48,955 nt of DNA from Lacisediminimonas sp. (GTDB lineage Bacteria > Pseudomonadota > Gammaproteobacteria > Burkholderiales > Burkholderiaceae_D), in NCBI RefSeq assembly GCF_030645335.1, contig NZ_JAUSNH010000064.1, positions 1 to 48,955 on the forward strand, written 5' to 3'. The notes under the pieces were generated by a model. That model made no database searches and was not told the DNA's origin. It saw nothing but the letters and a program-made list of their open reading frames with translations. Below, piece after piece: positions 26,393 through 35,549 of this stretch. The position numbers and the translations under genes are program-made. Position 1 is the stretch's first letter, and each line of letters opens with the position of its first letter.

Positions 26393-26414
26393 GCAAAACC
26401 AGCGCAGCAGCCGA

Positions 26415-27851
26415 TCAATAACGGTAGTGGTCGGGCTTGTACGGACCCATTTTTGCCACGCCGATATAACCGGCCTGCTCGTCGGTCAGCTCGGTCAATT
26501 TCGCATTGAGCGTGCGCAGTTGCAAGCGTGCGACCTTTTCATCCAGATGCTTGGGCAGGGTGTAGACGCCGACCGGATAGGCGCTGATGTTGGTGAACAA
26601 CTCGATCTGCGCAATGGTCTGGTTGGCGAACGACGAACTCATCACGTACGACGGATGCCCGGTGCCGCAACCGAGGTTGACCAGCCGGCCTTCGGCCAGC
26701 AAGATGATGCGCTTGCCGTCCGGGAAGATCACATGGTCGACCTGGGGCTTGATGTTTTCCCATGTGTATTGCTTCAGCGATGCAACGTCGATCTCATTGT
26801 CGAAGTGACCGATGTTGCACACGATGGCCTGGTCCTTCATGCGCGCCATGTGGGCATGCGTGATGACGTGGTAATTGCCGGTGGCGCTGACGAAAATGTC
26901 GGCATGTTCGGCCGCGTAATCCATGGTCACGACGCGGTAGCCTTCCATTGCCGCCTGCAAGGCGCAGATCGGGTCGATTTCGGTGACCCATACCTGTGCC
27001 GACAGCGCGCGCAGCGCCTGCGCCGAACCCTTGCCGACGTCGCCATAACCGGCGACCACGGCGACCTTGCCGGCGATCATCACGTCGGTGGCGCGCTTGA
27101 TGCCGTCCACCAGCGATTCACGGCAGCCGTACAGGTTGTCGAACTTGGATTTGGTGACCGAATCATTGACGTTGATGGCCGGGAAAGCCAGCTTGCCTTC
27201 CTTGTGCATCTGGTACAGGCGGTGCACGCCGGTGGTGGTTTCTTCGGTCACGCCGAGTATCTGCGCCAGGCGCACGGAGTACCAGGTCGGATCGATCGCC
27301 AGTTGCTTCTTGATGGCATTGAACAGGCAGACCGATTCTTCGGAATCCGGATTGTCCAGTACCGAGATATCCTTTTCGGCACGGCTGCCCAGGTGCAGCA
27401 GCAGCGTGGCGTCGCCGCCGTCGTCGAGGATCATGTTGGAGTACTCGCCGTTGGGCCACGAGAAGATGCGGTGCGTGAAATCCCAGTATTCGTCGAGGTT
27501 TTCGCCCTTGAATGCAAACACCGGCGTGCCCTTGTCGGCAATCGCGGCGGCAGCATGGTCCTGGGTCGAATAAATATTGCATGAAGCCCAGCGTACGAGC
27601 GCACCCAGCGCTTCCAGCGTCTGGATCAGTACGGCGGTCTGGATCGTCATGTGCAGCGAACCGGTAATGCGTGCGCCCTTGAGCGGCTGGCTGGCGGCGA
27701 ACTCGTCGCGGATCGCCATCAGGCCTGGCATTTCGGTTTCGGCAATGCGGATTTCCTTGTGGCCCCACGCAGCAAGGCTGAGGTCGGCGACCAGGAAGTC
27801 GGGTGCGGAAGAATTGGATTTGGAACTGGCTGTTGGTGCTAAGGCGCTCAT
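26415..27851 (-). CDS. ahcY: S-adenosylhomocysteine hydrolase (adenosylhomocysteinase)
   Basis: A 478-residue enzyme that splits S-adenosylhomocysteine into homocysteine and adenosine, relieving product inhibition of methyltransferases. The substrate domain has [20 protein letters not shown] and the [15 protein letters not shown] block. The NAD site is [20 protein letters not shown]. The C-terminus ends [10 protein letters not shown], the conserved K/Y tail that contacts NAD of the neighbouring subunit. The beta/gamma-type 40-residue insert ([12 protein letters not shown] to [11 protein letters not shown]) is present. I choose ATG 27851 because AAAGGAG lies six bases before it; the GTG at 27854 is too close. 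It is the first gene behind an SAH riboswitch and a fair promoter. Confidence 0.96.
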   Translation of the reverse strand: MSALAPTASSKSNSSAPDFLVADLSLAAWGHKEIRIAETEMPGLMAIRDEFAASQPLKGARITGSLHMTIQTAVLIQTLEALGALVRWASCNIYSTQDHAAAAIADKGTPVFAFKGENLDEYWDFTHRIFSWPNGEYSNMILDDGGDATLLLHLGSRAEKDISVLDNPDSEESVCLFNAIKKQLAIDPTWYSVRLAQILGVTEETTTGVHRLYQMHKEGKLAFPAINVNDSVTKSKFDNLYGCRESLVDGIKRATDVMIAGKVAVVAGYGDVGKGSAQALRALSAQVWVTEIDPICALQAAMEGYRVVTMDYAAEHADIFVSATGNYHVITHAHMARMKDQAIVCNIGHFDNEIDVASLKQYTWENIKPQVDHVIFPDGKRIILLAEGRLVNLGCGTGHPSYVMSSSFANQTIAQIELFTNISAYPVGVYTLPKHLDEKVARLQLRTLNAKLTELTDEQAGYIGVAKMGPYKPDHYRY

Positions 27852-27876
27852 CACGCGCTCCTTTCGTTAGAAAAAA

Positions 27877-27948
27877 GTGACGTGAGCGCCGTTGCGAAAT
27901 GACATGCCAAGCCTGGCAGGCAGAAAGCCTGTCGCAACGCTCCTTGGC
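27877..27948 (-). promoter_or_regulatory. SAH riboswitch controlling ahcY
   Basis: On the minus strand, 26 nt upstream of the ahcY start, the leader shows the known SAH-riboswitch core. GGAGCGTTGCGACAG is followed by a GCAGGC-type hairpin, GCCAGGCTTGG, and then CGCAACGGCGCTCAC. P1 forms from GAGCG/CGCTC and TTGCG/CGCAA. The ribosome-binding segment (AAGGAGCGCGTG) repeats the 5' P1 strand AAGGAGCG. In the unbound state the GCGCTC strand can therefore pair with GAGCGC at the ribosome-binding site; binding of SAH would free it, giving an ON switch. The core match is seen directly; the switching is inferred. Confidence 0.93.
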
Positions 27949-27956
27949 AAGCGCGT

Positions 27957-27986
27957 ATTCTAAACGAAAGCGGACCGGCGCGTCAT
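27957..27986 (-). promoter_or_regulatory. Promoter of the ahcY operon
   Basis: On the minus strand ATGACG (27986-27981) and TAGAAT (27962-27957) are 18 bp apart. The predicted start, near 27950, falls just at the 5' edge of the riboswitch, which supports the assignment. Confidence 0.55.
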
Positions 27987-28705
27987 CCCCCCGCGTCGTG
28001 CCGCTGTGGTGGATGCGCGGCGGCCTTGATTTTTCTCATGCCGGCCACCGTAGCGGCATACAGCAGGCCGCCCAGGGCGCCCCAGGCATGCGATTGCGTC
28101 ACCACGACGCCGCCGATCATGGCCGCTGCAGGATGGAGCATGCCGACGGATTCGGCCAGCAGCTTGCCAGCCAGCACCAGCAGGGCCAGCGCCCAGGCCA
28201 GGCGTGCGCCGCCGCTCGTCAGCACATGCTCCGCACCGGCCACCTGCCCGCCAGTCCCGCAGGCGCGCCACAGCAGCAACAGCGCCGCGCCGGCCCAAAC
28301 GCCATGCAGCACGCCGGACAGCCCGGCATAGCGCTGCAATGCCGGCAGCGCCAGCCACAGTCCGGCCGACACGCTGGCAGCACTGGCCCAGAGCAAGCCC
28401 TGGGCATGCCGCATCGGCAAGCGCGACCACAGTAATTCGCACAGCAGCACCAGGCCGGCCAGGTTCATCAGCAGGTGCCATCGGTTCAGGTGCACCAGGT
28501 GCGCGCTCAATAGCCGCCACCATTGCCCTTGCTGCAAGTGCTGGCGGTCATACGCCAGCAGCGCCAGGGAATCGGGCAGCAGGGCCAGCCCGACCGCCAG
28601 CAGGCACAACAGCCAGCACAGGCGCCAGTTGGCTGCCGCGGTTTGGTCCACGCGTTTGCCCGCCGCCTGGTAATTTGCCACGGGGCCTAGGCTGGCGGCG
28701 CGCAT
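27983..28705 (-). CDS. rrtA: Rhombosortase (rhomboid-family intramembrane protease for GlyGly-CTERM proteins)
   Basis: A 240-residue membrane protein with about six helices. The block GQWWRLLSAHLVHLNRWHLLMNLAGL (60-85) and GLSGVLHG (128-135), with nucleophile S130, are the rhombosortase hallmarks. The catalytic base is H206 (TQSHAWGALGG). The family is a rhomboid subgroup that cleaves the GlyGly-CTERM tail of secreted proteins. The gene immediately upstream encodes exactly such a protein, so enzyme and substrate are paired. The start is uncertain: ATG 28705 overlaps the protease gene by 19 bases; 28732 and later GTGs are alternatives. Downstream is the ahcY promoter region. Confidence 0.87.
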   Translation of the reverse strand: MRAASLGPVANYQAAGKRVDQTAAANWRLCWLLCLLAVGLALLPDSLALLAYDRQHLQQGQWWRLLSAHLVHLNRWHLLMNLAGLVLLCELLWSRLPMRHAQGLLWASAASVSAGLWLALPALQRYAGLSGVLHGVWAGAALLLLWRACGTGGQVAGAEHVLTSGGARLAWALALLVLAGKLLAESVGMLHPAAAMIGGVVVTQSHAWGALGGLLYAATVAGMRKIKAAAHPPQRHDAGG

Positions 28706-30861
28706 TGCCGCCGCAAGGCCAGTGTACGGCACAGGCGCAGGCCCCCCGCCAGCAGCGCCAGCGCCAGCAGTGCCGTGGCGTCCATTGCGCCGCCGCCCGT
28801 GCCGCCGGTGACGCTCAGCGCAACCGTATCCGGCCGGCTGGTGGCGTCATTGTCGCTGGCATAGAAAGTGATTGAATAGGTGCCGGGTGAACTGTCGTCC
28901 CATTCGAAATTGCCATCGGGCGACAGGGTCGCGCCAGGCGGCAGGTCCAGTGCATGGAATACCGGCTGGTCACCGTCCTTGTCCAGCGCGAACAGCCGGA
29001 ACGCCAGGCGTGAACCGGCGGTACCCTGTTGCAAGCCGAGCGCAGAAATCACCGGCGGCGAATTCACGCGCACGGTCACGATTTCACTGGCGGTCTTGCC
29101 GGCGCTGTCGAGCGCGGTCAGGATGAATCCGTATGATCCTGTCTGCGGCGCATTGAAGCCCGCATTCACGCTGGCGGCATTGTCGATCGTGACCGTGGCC
29201 GGATTGCCCGGCAATGCGGCCCAGATGGTGGAGACGATGCTGCGTCCCGCCGGCGCCGTCACGCTGGCCACCAGCGGCACATAGGTGTGCGGCGGCACCA
29301 CCAGCAAATTGCTGCTGACGGCGATATTGGGCGCGATGATCGACAAGGCCGCTGCCGCATCCAGCAAGCCAGCGCCGCAGCTGCCCGCATAGCCGGCCTG
29401 CGCACAAGTGCTGGCAGCCGGGAACGGGCGCGCCGACGCCCGCAGGTAGGACACCAGTTGCGAGCGGGTCAGGGCCGGATCGACCGACAACATCAGCGCG
29501 ATCACACCGGTCACGTGCGGCGCGGCCATGCTGGTGCCGGTCATCAGCGCATAACTGTCGCCGGCCGGGCTCGGCTGCGGCGAACCCGTGCCGCGATTGG
29601 ACAATGAAAATATCCCCGCGCCATTTTCGGAATAGGTGCTCAGGCAGGCGCTGGCGCGGCGGCCGCAGCCGCCGCCGGGCGCGCTGATCGTGACCTGGCT
29701 GCCGATATTGGCGTAGTCGGCCAGGTCGCCATCCACGGCGTGCGCGGTGACCGCAATGGCGCCGCTGCAGTTGGCCGGCTGGCCCACGCCTGCGCCATTG
29801 TTGCCGGCCGCCACCACCACCAGCTTGCCGGCATTGACGACATCGGTCACGGCACTCTGGAATACGGCGGAGCAGTTGCCGCTGCTGCCCAGGCTCATGT
29901 TGAGCACCCGTGCCGGGTTCGGATTGGGTCCGACTCCCGGAATGGAATAAACGCCTGCTGCCCAGCGCATGCCGTCGACGATGTCGGAAGTGGGCCCGCC
30001 GCACCTGCCCAGCACCCGCACCGGCAGCAAGCGCGCGGTGGGCGCGACGCCAACGCCGCCACGGCCATTGTTCATGGTGGCGGCAATGATGCCGGCCACA
30101 TGCGCGCCGTGCCAGCTGGAGCGGTAGGCAGGCCCGCCATCGCCGCATTCGCCGGCCGCGCTGGCCGTGCCGGGGTCGCCGGCGTCGCTGTCGCGGCCGT
30201 CGCCGTCGCCGTTGCCAACGGTCACGCCGTTCATGTACGAACTCGCACCCAGGAAGTCATAACCCGGCAGTGCGCCCGCGAGGTCGGCATGCTGCAGATA
30301 GCCGGTATCGAGCACCGCGACCGTGACCAGCGGATTGCCGGTCGTGACACCCCAGGCCTCGGGCAAATTTGCGCCGCCCCGGTTCAGGCCGGCAGGCGCC
30401 ATCAGGTTCCATTGCATCGAGCCGTAGGACGGGTCGTCCGGCGTCAGCGTTGCGGGCCGCATGATGCGGTCCGGTTCCGCCAGCGCGATGCTGTCTTCCT
30501 GCATCAGGCGCGCGGCGATGGCGCGCGCTTCGGGCAAGGTCATGGCGTGCGGCAGGCGTATCACGTGACTGCCGCCGGACATGCGGCGCGCCACCCGCAG
30601 TCGCACCCGCGCTGCATGCTCCAGCGCGCCGGCATCGGACGCCTTGAGTGCGGCGTCGAGCTTGCCGCCGCGACGGCGGCTTGGCTTGATGATCAATGAA
30701 TACACCAGCTCCTGGCCGGCGGCGGCATTGGCTGGCGCGGCAGCGGCAGGGGCTGCGGCAACAGCATGGGCAGGCGCCGGGGCGATGCTGAGGCCAGCCT
30801 GTACCGGCACGGCCGCGCACAGGCCGGCGGCAAGCGCCAGCAGGGCTTGTCGTACTTTCAT
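28687..30861 (-). CDS. Secreted subtilisin-family (S8) serine protease with GlyGly-CTERM tail
   Basis: A 724-residue preproprotein. Residues 1-22 are a signal peptide (ending VPVQAG). Residues ~52-136 form an I9-like propeptide ending AEPDRIMRP. The catalytic triad is D185 (VLDTGYLQ), H251 (HGAHVAG) and S444 (GTSMAAPH), with oxyanion N354 (AAGNNG). An Asp/Gly-rich loop (217-243) may bind calcium. Residues ~512-685 are two Ig/cadherin-like repeats (SPDGNFEWDDSSPGTYSI is typical). The C-terminus has GGTGGG (~686-691), a hydrophobic helix and an Arg-containing tail: a GlyGly-CTERM sorting signal. It should travel through Sec and type II secretion and be trimmed by the adjacent rhombosortase. ATG 30861 starts the signal peptide. 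Confidence 0.92.
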   Translation of the reverse strand: MKVRQALLALAAGLCAAVPVQAGLSIAPAPAHAVAAAPAAAAPANAAAGQELVYSLIIKPSRRRGGKLDAALKASDAGALEHAARVRLRVARRMSGGSHVIRLPHAMTLPEARAIAARLMQEDSIALAEPDRIMRPATLTPDDPSYGSMQWNLMAPAGLNRGGANLPEAWGVTTGNPLVTVAVLDTGYLQHADLAGALPGYDFLGASSYMNGVTVGNGDGDGRDSDAGDPGTASAAGECGDGGPAYRSSWHGAHVAGIIAATMNNGRGGVGVAPTARLLPVRVLGRCGGPTSDIVDGMRWAAGVYSIPGVGPNPNPARVLNMSLGSSGNCSAVFQSAVTDVVNAGKLVVVAAGNNGAGVGQPANCSGAIAVTAHAVDGDLADYANIGSQVTISAPGGGCGRRASACLSTYSENGAGIFSLSNRGTGSPQPSPAGDSYALMTGTSMAAPHVTGVIALMLSVDPALTRSQLVSYLRASARPFPAASTCAQAGYAGSCGAGLLDAAAALSIIAPNIAVSSNLLVVPPHTYVPLVASVTAPAGRSIVSTIWAALPGNPATVTIDNAASVNAGFNAPQTGSYGFILTALDSAGKTASEIVTVRVNSPPVISALGLQQGTAGSRLAFRLFALDKDGDQPVFHALDLPPGATLSPDGNFEWDDSSPGTYSITFYASDNDATSRPDTVALSVTGGTGGGAMDATALLALALLAGGLRLCRTLALRRQCAPPA

Positions 30862-30930
30862 TATTTTGGATGCTTTCTTGCTGGGGAAGGGAGTCGGGGG
30901 CTGTGCTGCTGGCCGCGACTTGTGCATTGG

Positions 30931-31272
30931 CTAACTGGCGCGCATGGGAGCGTCCGGCTCCGCGTATTGAACTGGTGGCAAGCCACGAATTGCCGCCAGC
31001 GCAGCGGCGGTGGCCGCGCTGTCGGCGGCATCTTGCAAGCGGATCACGCAGGCGTCGCCGGACATCGGCCGGATCAAGCGCAAGCGCACGCCGGCCTGGG
31101 CTGACAAGCGGGCAATGCCGGCGTCGTCACAGGCCAGCGTGCCGGACCTGAATTTGACGATCAGTTGCGGCCCTGCCGCCGGCTCGCGCGCACCGTCGCC
31201 CGCACTGCTGCATCCGGCGCCAAGCGCGAGGACAGTAATCAGGGACAACAAAATGAGGGGGCGGGTGCGCAT
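30931..31272 (-). CDS. Small lipoprotein resembling a free S8 propeptide (possible I9-type inhibitor)
   Basis: A 113-residue exported protein. The first ~20 residues are a lipoprotein-like signal; the lipobox reads LGAGC, imperfect because glycine, not leucine, is at -3. The remainder is a single domain matching the propeptide of the protease encoded 69 bases downstream. VRLRLIRPMSGDACVIRL here matches VRLRVARRMSGGSHVIRL there at 12 of 18 positions, and both domains end AEPD…MR. Propeptides of this fold inhibit and help fold subtilisins; free versions exist as I9 inhibitors. It leads the inferred three-gene operon behind a recognisable promoter, so it may hold the protease inactive before secretion. 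It carries no protease domain and is not a frameshifted remnant. Confidence 0.7.
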   Translation of the reverse strand: MRTRPLILLSLITVLALGAGCSSAGDGAREPAAGPQLIVKFRSGTLACDDAGIARLSAQAGVRLRLIRPMSGDACVIRLQDAADSAATAAALAAIRGLPPVQYAEPDAPMRAS

Positions 31273-31350
31273 GTTCCACTGGCAAGCTTGTTCCAGCGAA
31301 ACTCTAGCAGTTCCGGTTTTTGCGGTGGGGAATAGTTGCAGTGGACGCGC

Positions 31351-31379
31351 TATTTACAACACGATTGTCGCTATGACAG
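31351..31379 (-). promoter_or_regulatory. Promoter of the lipoprotein–protease–rhombosortase operon
   Basis: On the minus strand CTGTCA (31379-31374) and TAAATA (31356-31351) are 17 bp apart, in a locally AT-richer stretch 79 bp before the lipoprotein ATG. Confidence 0.45.
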
Positions 31380-31409
31380 CAGACGAAATGACAAGCCCCG
31401 GCGCGCGCC

Positions 31410-32378
31410 CTAGCGACGCAATTGCACGGCCTCGTCGGTGGCCAGCGCAGGCAGCGGACGGGCCGCGAGATTGATTGCTATCCAGCGTTGCATGTCATCC
31501 CAGATGCGCCGCGATTCGTGCGCGCTTGGCATCGCGCGCGCATTGGGCAATTCGATCGTGACGACCGGAATTTTCTTGTGGAGTCCGCCGTAGTTGCCCA
31601 GCGAGCCCGGGTACACACCGACGCGGTCGATGCGCAAGTTGCCAAAGCGCTCCGGCGGCGGCGCCGGTCCGTCGAAATCCAGCACGCCGAATGGCGCATG
31701 CACCGACACCACCAGGTCGGGGCGGAAGCGCTCGATTTCCTGGTGCAGCCAGCGGGTCTCGGGCTCGGACAAGGCGGCGCGGCCGGGAAAGCGGCGCGGG
31801 TCGCGGCGGGTCTTTTGCACCCACCATGCCGGCGCTTCCTTGTGCCAGCCCGGTGTCGCAAAATTCCGGTTCAGGTCGACGCCGCTGGCATTTACCCGCG
31901 TGGGCTTGCGGGCCAGCAAGCCATCCGGATTCAATACCGGCACGATGTGCCAGTTGAATTCCTGGCGCGGCGCGGCGGCCTGCATCTGCATCCACTCGAA
32001 CACGACGGCCGACGAGGTCAGTTCATCGCCGTGGATGCCGCCGACCAGCAAGATGCGCAGCGGATTGCGCGCGCCCTTGTCGGCCGCGATGCGGCGGCTC
32101 AGGATGGGAACCCGCCTGACCGACCATGCGCCGGTTGGCGCCAGGCCGCTACGGACGCATTGCTTGCGATCGATGCGCGGCAGGCGTGGGCTGACCCGCT
32201 CGCACCAGCGCGACAGATCATGGCGCGGCGATGAAGATGACGCGGAAGAGGCAGGACGTGGAACAGCCGCGTTGGGCGCGGCCAAAGAAAAAGGGGCGGC
32301 AACGGCGTGCGCCCCTTGTTGCAGCAACAGCAAGACGCCCAGCAGGCCTGCCGCCAGGCCGTGCCACCGGTTGAGCAC
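31410..32378 (-). CDS. M14-family zinc carboxypeptidase / MpaA-like amidase, exported
   Basis: A 322-residue protein. A signal peptide runs to about residue 28 (AAGLLGVLLLLQQGAHAVAA). The zinc ligands are H116 and E119 (GGIHGDE) and H227 (SVHAPFG). The catalytic glutamate is E276 (VTIELPN). NPDGLL and VDLNRNF supply the substrate-carboxylate Arg/Asn. The compact form resembles murein peptide amidase MpaA, which trims meso-diaminopimelate from muropeptides, so a role in peptidoglycan peptide turnover is likely. The start is uncertain: GTG 32378 is chosen because it opens the signal peptide; TTG 32390 is an alternative. It lies 26 bases after metK on the same strand and is probably read through from it. 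Confidence 0.82.
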   Translation of the reverse strand: MLNRWHGLAAGLLGVLLLLQQGAHAVAAPFSLAAPNAAVPRPASSASSSSPRHDLSRWCERVSPRLPRIDRKQCVRSGLAPTGAWSVRRVPILSRRIAADKGARNPLRILLVGGIHGDELTSSAVVFEWMQMQAAAPRQEFNWHIVPVLNPDGLLARKPTRVNASGVDLNRNFATPGWHKEAPAWWVQKTRRDPRRFPGRAALSEPETRWLHQEIERFRPDLVVSVHAPFGVLDFDGPAPPPERFGNLRIDRVGVYPGSLGNYGGLHKKIPVVTIELPNARAMPSAHESRRIWDDMQRWIAINLAARPLPALATDEAVQLRR

Positions 32379-32404
32379 GCCGGGCGTCAAGCCGGCCCCG
32401 CCTG

Positions 32405-33568
<1,164 letters not shown>

Positions 33569-33646
33569 GCAAGTTCTCACTATAAAAGTTGTTGCGGTTA
33601 GGACTGTCGCAGCCAACTTGCCTGGTGAGCTTGCGACGCTTTAGCG
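33569..33646 (-). promoter_or_regulatory. Structured metK leader, candidate cis-regulatory RNA
   Basis: On the minus strand GTCGCA (33637-33632) and TGCGAC (33611-33606) form a 6-bp stem, extended past one bulge by GC/GC. Its loop contains GCAAGTT, complementary over 7 bases to AACTTGC (33575-33569) directly before the ATG. The loop also holds CTCAC, complementary to GTGAG of the only ribosome-binding-like sequence. This could form a start-blocking pseudoknot. It does not match the SAM or SAH riboswitch cores I know. Function is inferred. Confidence 0.4.
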
Positions 33647-33651
33647 AAATT

Positions 33652-33680
33652 TATATACCGCCTCGCAAGTTGTCTGTTAA
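33652..33680 (-). promoter_or_regulatory. Promoter of metK
   Basis: On the minus strand TTAACA (33680-33675) and TATATA (33657-33652) are exactly 17 bp apart. The start of transcription would be near 33645, about 78 nt before the ATG. Confidence 0.65.
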
Positions 33681-33746
33681 CTCGGCGGGTACACCATTCG
33701 TGCTATTTTACGCCTCTTGCGAAAAACAGCAAAACGGTCTTCTTCA

Positions 33747-34622
33747 ATGCTGCTCCTCCTGTTTCGCGCCTTGTCGAAACTACCCCTGCCGGTCCTGCAC
33801 GCCACGGGCGCCCTGTTAGGCCGCGCGGCCTATGCGCTGTCGCCAGGCTACCGCCGGCGGCTCAATGAAAATATCGCCCGCGCCGGGCATGCCAGCCACC
33901 GGGCAGCCGCCATCCGCGAGGCCGGCAAAAGCGTCATGGAGCTGCCCTTCCTGTGGTGCGCGCCGCCGGAACAGGTGCTGGCCAAGGTCACGATGGAAAA
34001 CTGGGAAGTGGCCCGTGCGTCGATTGATTCCGGGCGCGGCGCGCTGTTCCTGACCCCGCACCTGGGCTGCTTTGAAATCATCCCGCAGGCCGTATCGACC
34101 TATGTACCCGTCATCGTGATGTACCGGCCGCCGCGCAAGAAAGCATTGCGCCCGCTGGTCGAACAGGCACGGGCAAGGGCGCGGCTGGCGCTGGCGCCGG
34201 CTTCGATGTCCGGCGTGCGCATGCTGCTGCGCTCGCTCAGGGCGGGCGGTCCGGTCGGCCTGTTGCCGGACCAGGTGCCGCAACAGGGCGAGGGCGTGTG
34301 GGCGCCCTTCTTCGGCAAGGATGCCTACACGATGACGCTGCCGGGACGGCTGCAGCAAATGACCGGCTGCGATGTCATCATTACATGGGCAGAGCGCCTG
34401 CCGCATGGGCGCGGGTACCTGGTCCGATTCTTTCGTCATGAGGGACCGTTCGGCGCCACGCCGGCAGAGCAGGCCGCCACCATCAATGCCGCGATGGAAG
34501 GACTGATCGCCCAGTGCCCGGCGCAGTACTTCTGGAGTTACAACCGCTACAAGTCACCGGCCGGCGCCAGTGTTCCGGGCAGCGACGGCGACGACAAAGC
34601 GCCGCCAGGGGACGCCGCATGA
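33747..34622 (+). CDS. LpxL/LpxM-family lysophospholipid (lipid A) acyltransferase, first copy
   Basis: A 291-residue inner-membrane-associated acyltransferase. An N-terminal hydrophobic helix (1-30) is followed by the catalytic HX4E motif H105-LGCF-E110 (TPHLGCFE). MYRPPRKKAL, VRMLLRSLRAGGPVGLLPDQVP and a WSYNRYK end are typical of the Kdo2-lipid A late acyltransferase family. It transfers an acyl chain to lipid A or a related lipid. ATG 33747 starts the membrane helix; an upstream TTG frame is rejected. Its stop overlaps the next gene's ATG (ATGA). It is divergent from metK across a 178-bp gap. Which acyl position it serves is not predictable. Confidence 0.9.
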   Translation: MLLLLFRALSKLPLPVLHATGALLGRAAYALSPGYRRRLNENIARAGHASHRAAAIREAGKSVMELPFLWCAPPEQVLAKVTMENWEVARASIDSGRGALFLTPHLGCFEIIPQAVSTYVPVIVMYRPPRKKALRPLVEQARARARLALAPASMSGVRMLLRSLRAGGPVGLLPDQVPQQGEGVWAPFFGKDAYTMTLPGRLQQMTGCDVIITWAERLPHGRGYLVRFFRHEGPFGATPAEQAATINAAMEGLIAQCPAQYFWSYNRYKSPAGASVPGSDGDDKAPPGDAA

Positions 34623-35500
34623 GATTGCTGCTGGCCCTGATGTGGCTGCTGCACTGGCTGCCCTTGCCGGTGCTCGGGCGCATCGGCAAGCTGGTCGGCA
34701 CGCTGCTGTTCCAACTGGCGCGCGCGCGCCGCCACATCACGCTGGTCAACCTGTCGCTTTGCATGCCGCAGCTCAGCGCGGCGCAACGCAAGCAGATCGC
34801 CCGCGAACATTTCCAGAACTATGCCCGCAGCGTGCTGGAGCGCGCCATCCTGTGGTGGGCGCCAGAATCGCGGCTGCGCCAGCTGATCCATGTCGATCCC
34901 GCCTTTCCGCTGGCAGCGATACAGTCCGGCCCGACGATACTGCTGTGCCCGCATTTCGTTTGCCTGGATGTGGCCGGTGTCGCCGTCATGCTGGAAAGCC
35001 CGCTGTGCTCGATCTACACCCGCCAGCGCAGCAAGGTGTTCGATCGCGCGCTGCGCCGCGGCCGCATGCGTTTCCGTCCGATCACTCTGGTGTCGCGCGC
35101 AGAGGGCGTCAAGCCGATCATCCGCGCCATGCGCGAGGGGCTGCCGTTCTTCATGCTGCCCGACATGGATTTCGGCCGGCGCGAATCCGCCTTCGTGCCT
35201 TTTTTCGGCATACCGGCGGCGACATTGACTGCACCGGCGCGCATCGCCGGCGCCACCGGCGCGAAAGTGATCCCGGTGGTCGCCACGTTCCTGCCCGATT
35301 ACAGCGGCTGGCGGGTGCGCTTTTACCCGCCGTGGGAAAACTATCCGGGCCCGGACGTGATTGCCGCCACGGCCCGGATGAACGCCTTCATCGAGGAGCG
35401 CGCACTGGAGTCGCCGTCCGAATATTTTTGGGCGCACAAGCGCTTCAAGACACGGCCCGAGGGCGATCCGGACATTTATTACCCAAACGGCAAGCGCTAA
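34619..35500 (+). CDS. LpxL/LpxM-family lipid A acyltransferase, second copy
   Basis: A 293-residue paralogue of the preceding protein. It has an N-terminal hydrophobic helix, the catalytic HX4D H112-FVCL-D117 (CPHFVCLD), [11 protein letters not shown], the [21 protein letters not shown] block and the C-terminal [12 protein letters not shown], a strong LpxL-family signature. Its acid is Asp whereas the first copy has Glu, so the two are diverged and may acylate different positions. It is translationally coupled to the first copy. The 49-bp gap to dapF carries a perfect TATAAT. Confidence 0.92.
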   Translation: MRLLLALMWLLHWLPLPVLGRIGKLVGTLLFQLARARRHITLVNLSLCMPQLSAAQRKQIAREHFQNYARSVLERAILWWAPESRLRQLIHVDPAFPLAAIQSGPTILLCPHFVCLDVAGVAVMLESPLCSIYTRQRSKVFDRALRRGRMRFRPITLVSRAEGVKPIIRAMREGLPFFMLPDMDFGRRESAFVPFFGIPAATLTAPARIAGATGAKVIPVVATFLPDYSGWRVRFYPPWENYPGPDVIAATARMNAFIEERALESPSEYFWAHKRFKTRPEGDPDIYYPNGKR

Positions 35501-35537
35501 AATCCCGTCGCCGCGCACCGGGCAGGCCGCGCCCCAA

Positions 35538-35543
35538 TATAAT
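35538..35543 (+). promoter_or_regulatory. TATAAT box six bases before the dapF ATG
   Basis: A perfect -10 hexamer at 35538-35543 would place the transcript start at or very near the ATG at 35550, giving a leaderless dapF mRNA. The -35 region at 17-18 bp (around 35514-35520) is poor, so the alternative is that dapF is only read from the upstream acyltransferase operon. Confidence 0.3.
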
Positions 35544-35549
35544 GAAGCC

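Noticed and set aside
33569-33646. metK leader as a known SAM or SAH riboswitch
   Set aside because: It contains CCAGGC and CTGCGACAG fragments reminiscent of the SAH core, but in the wrong order and without the CAACGGCGCTC strand; SAM-II and SAM/SAH signatures are also missing.
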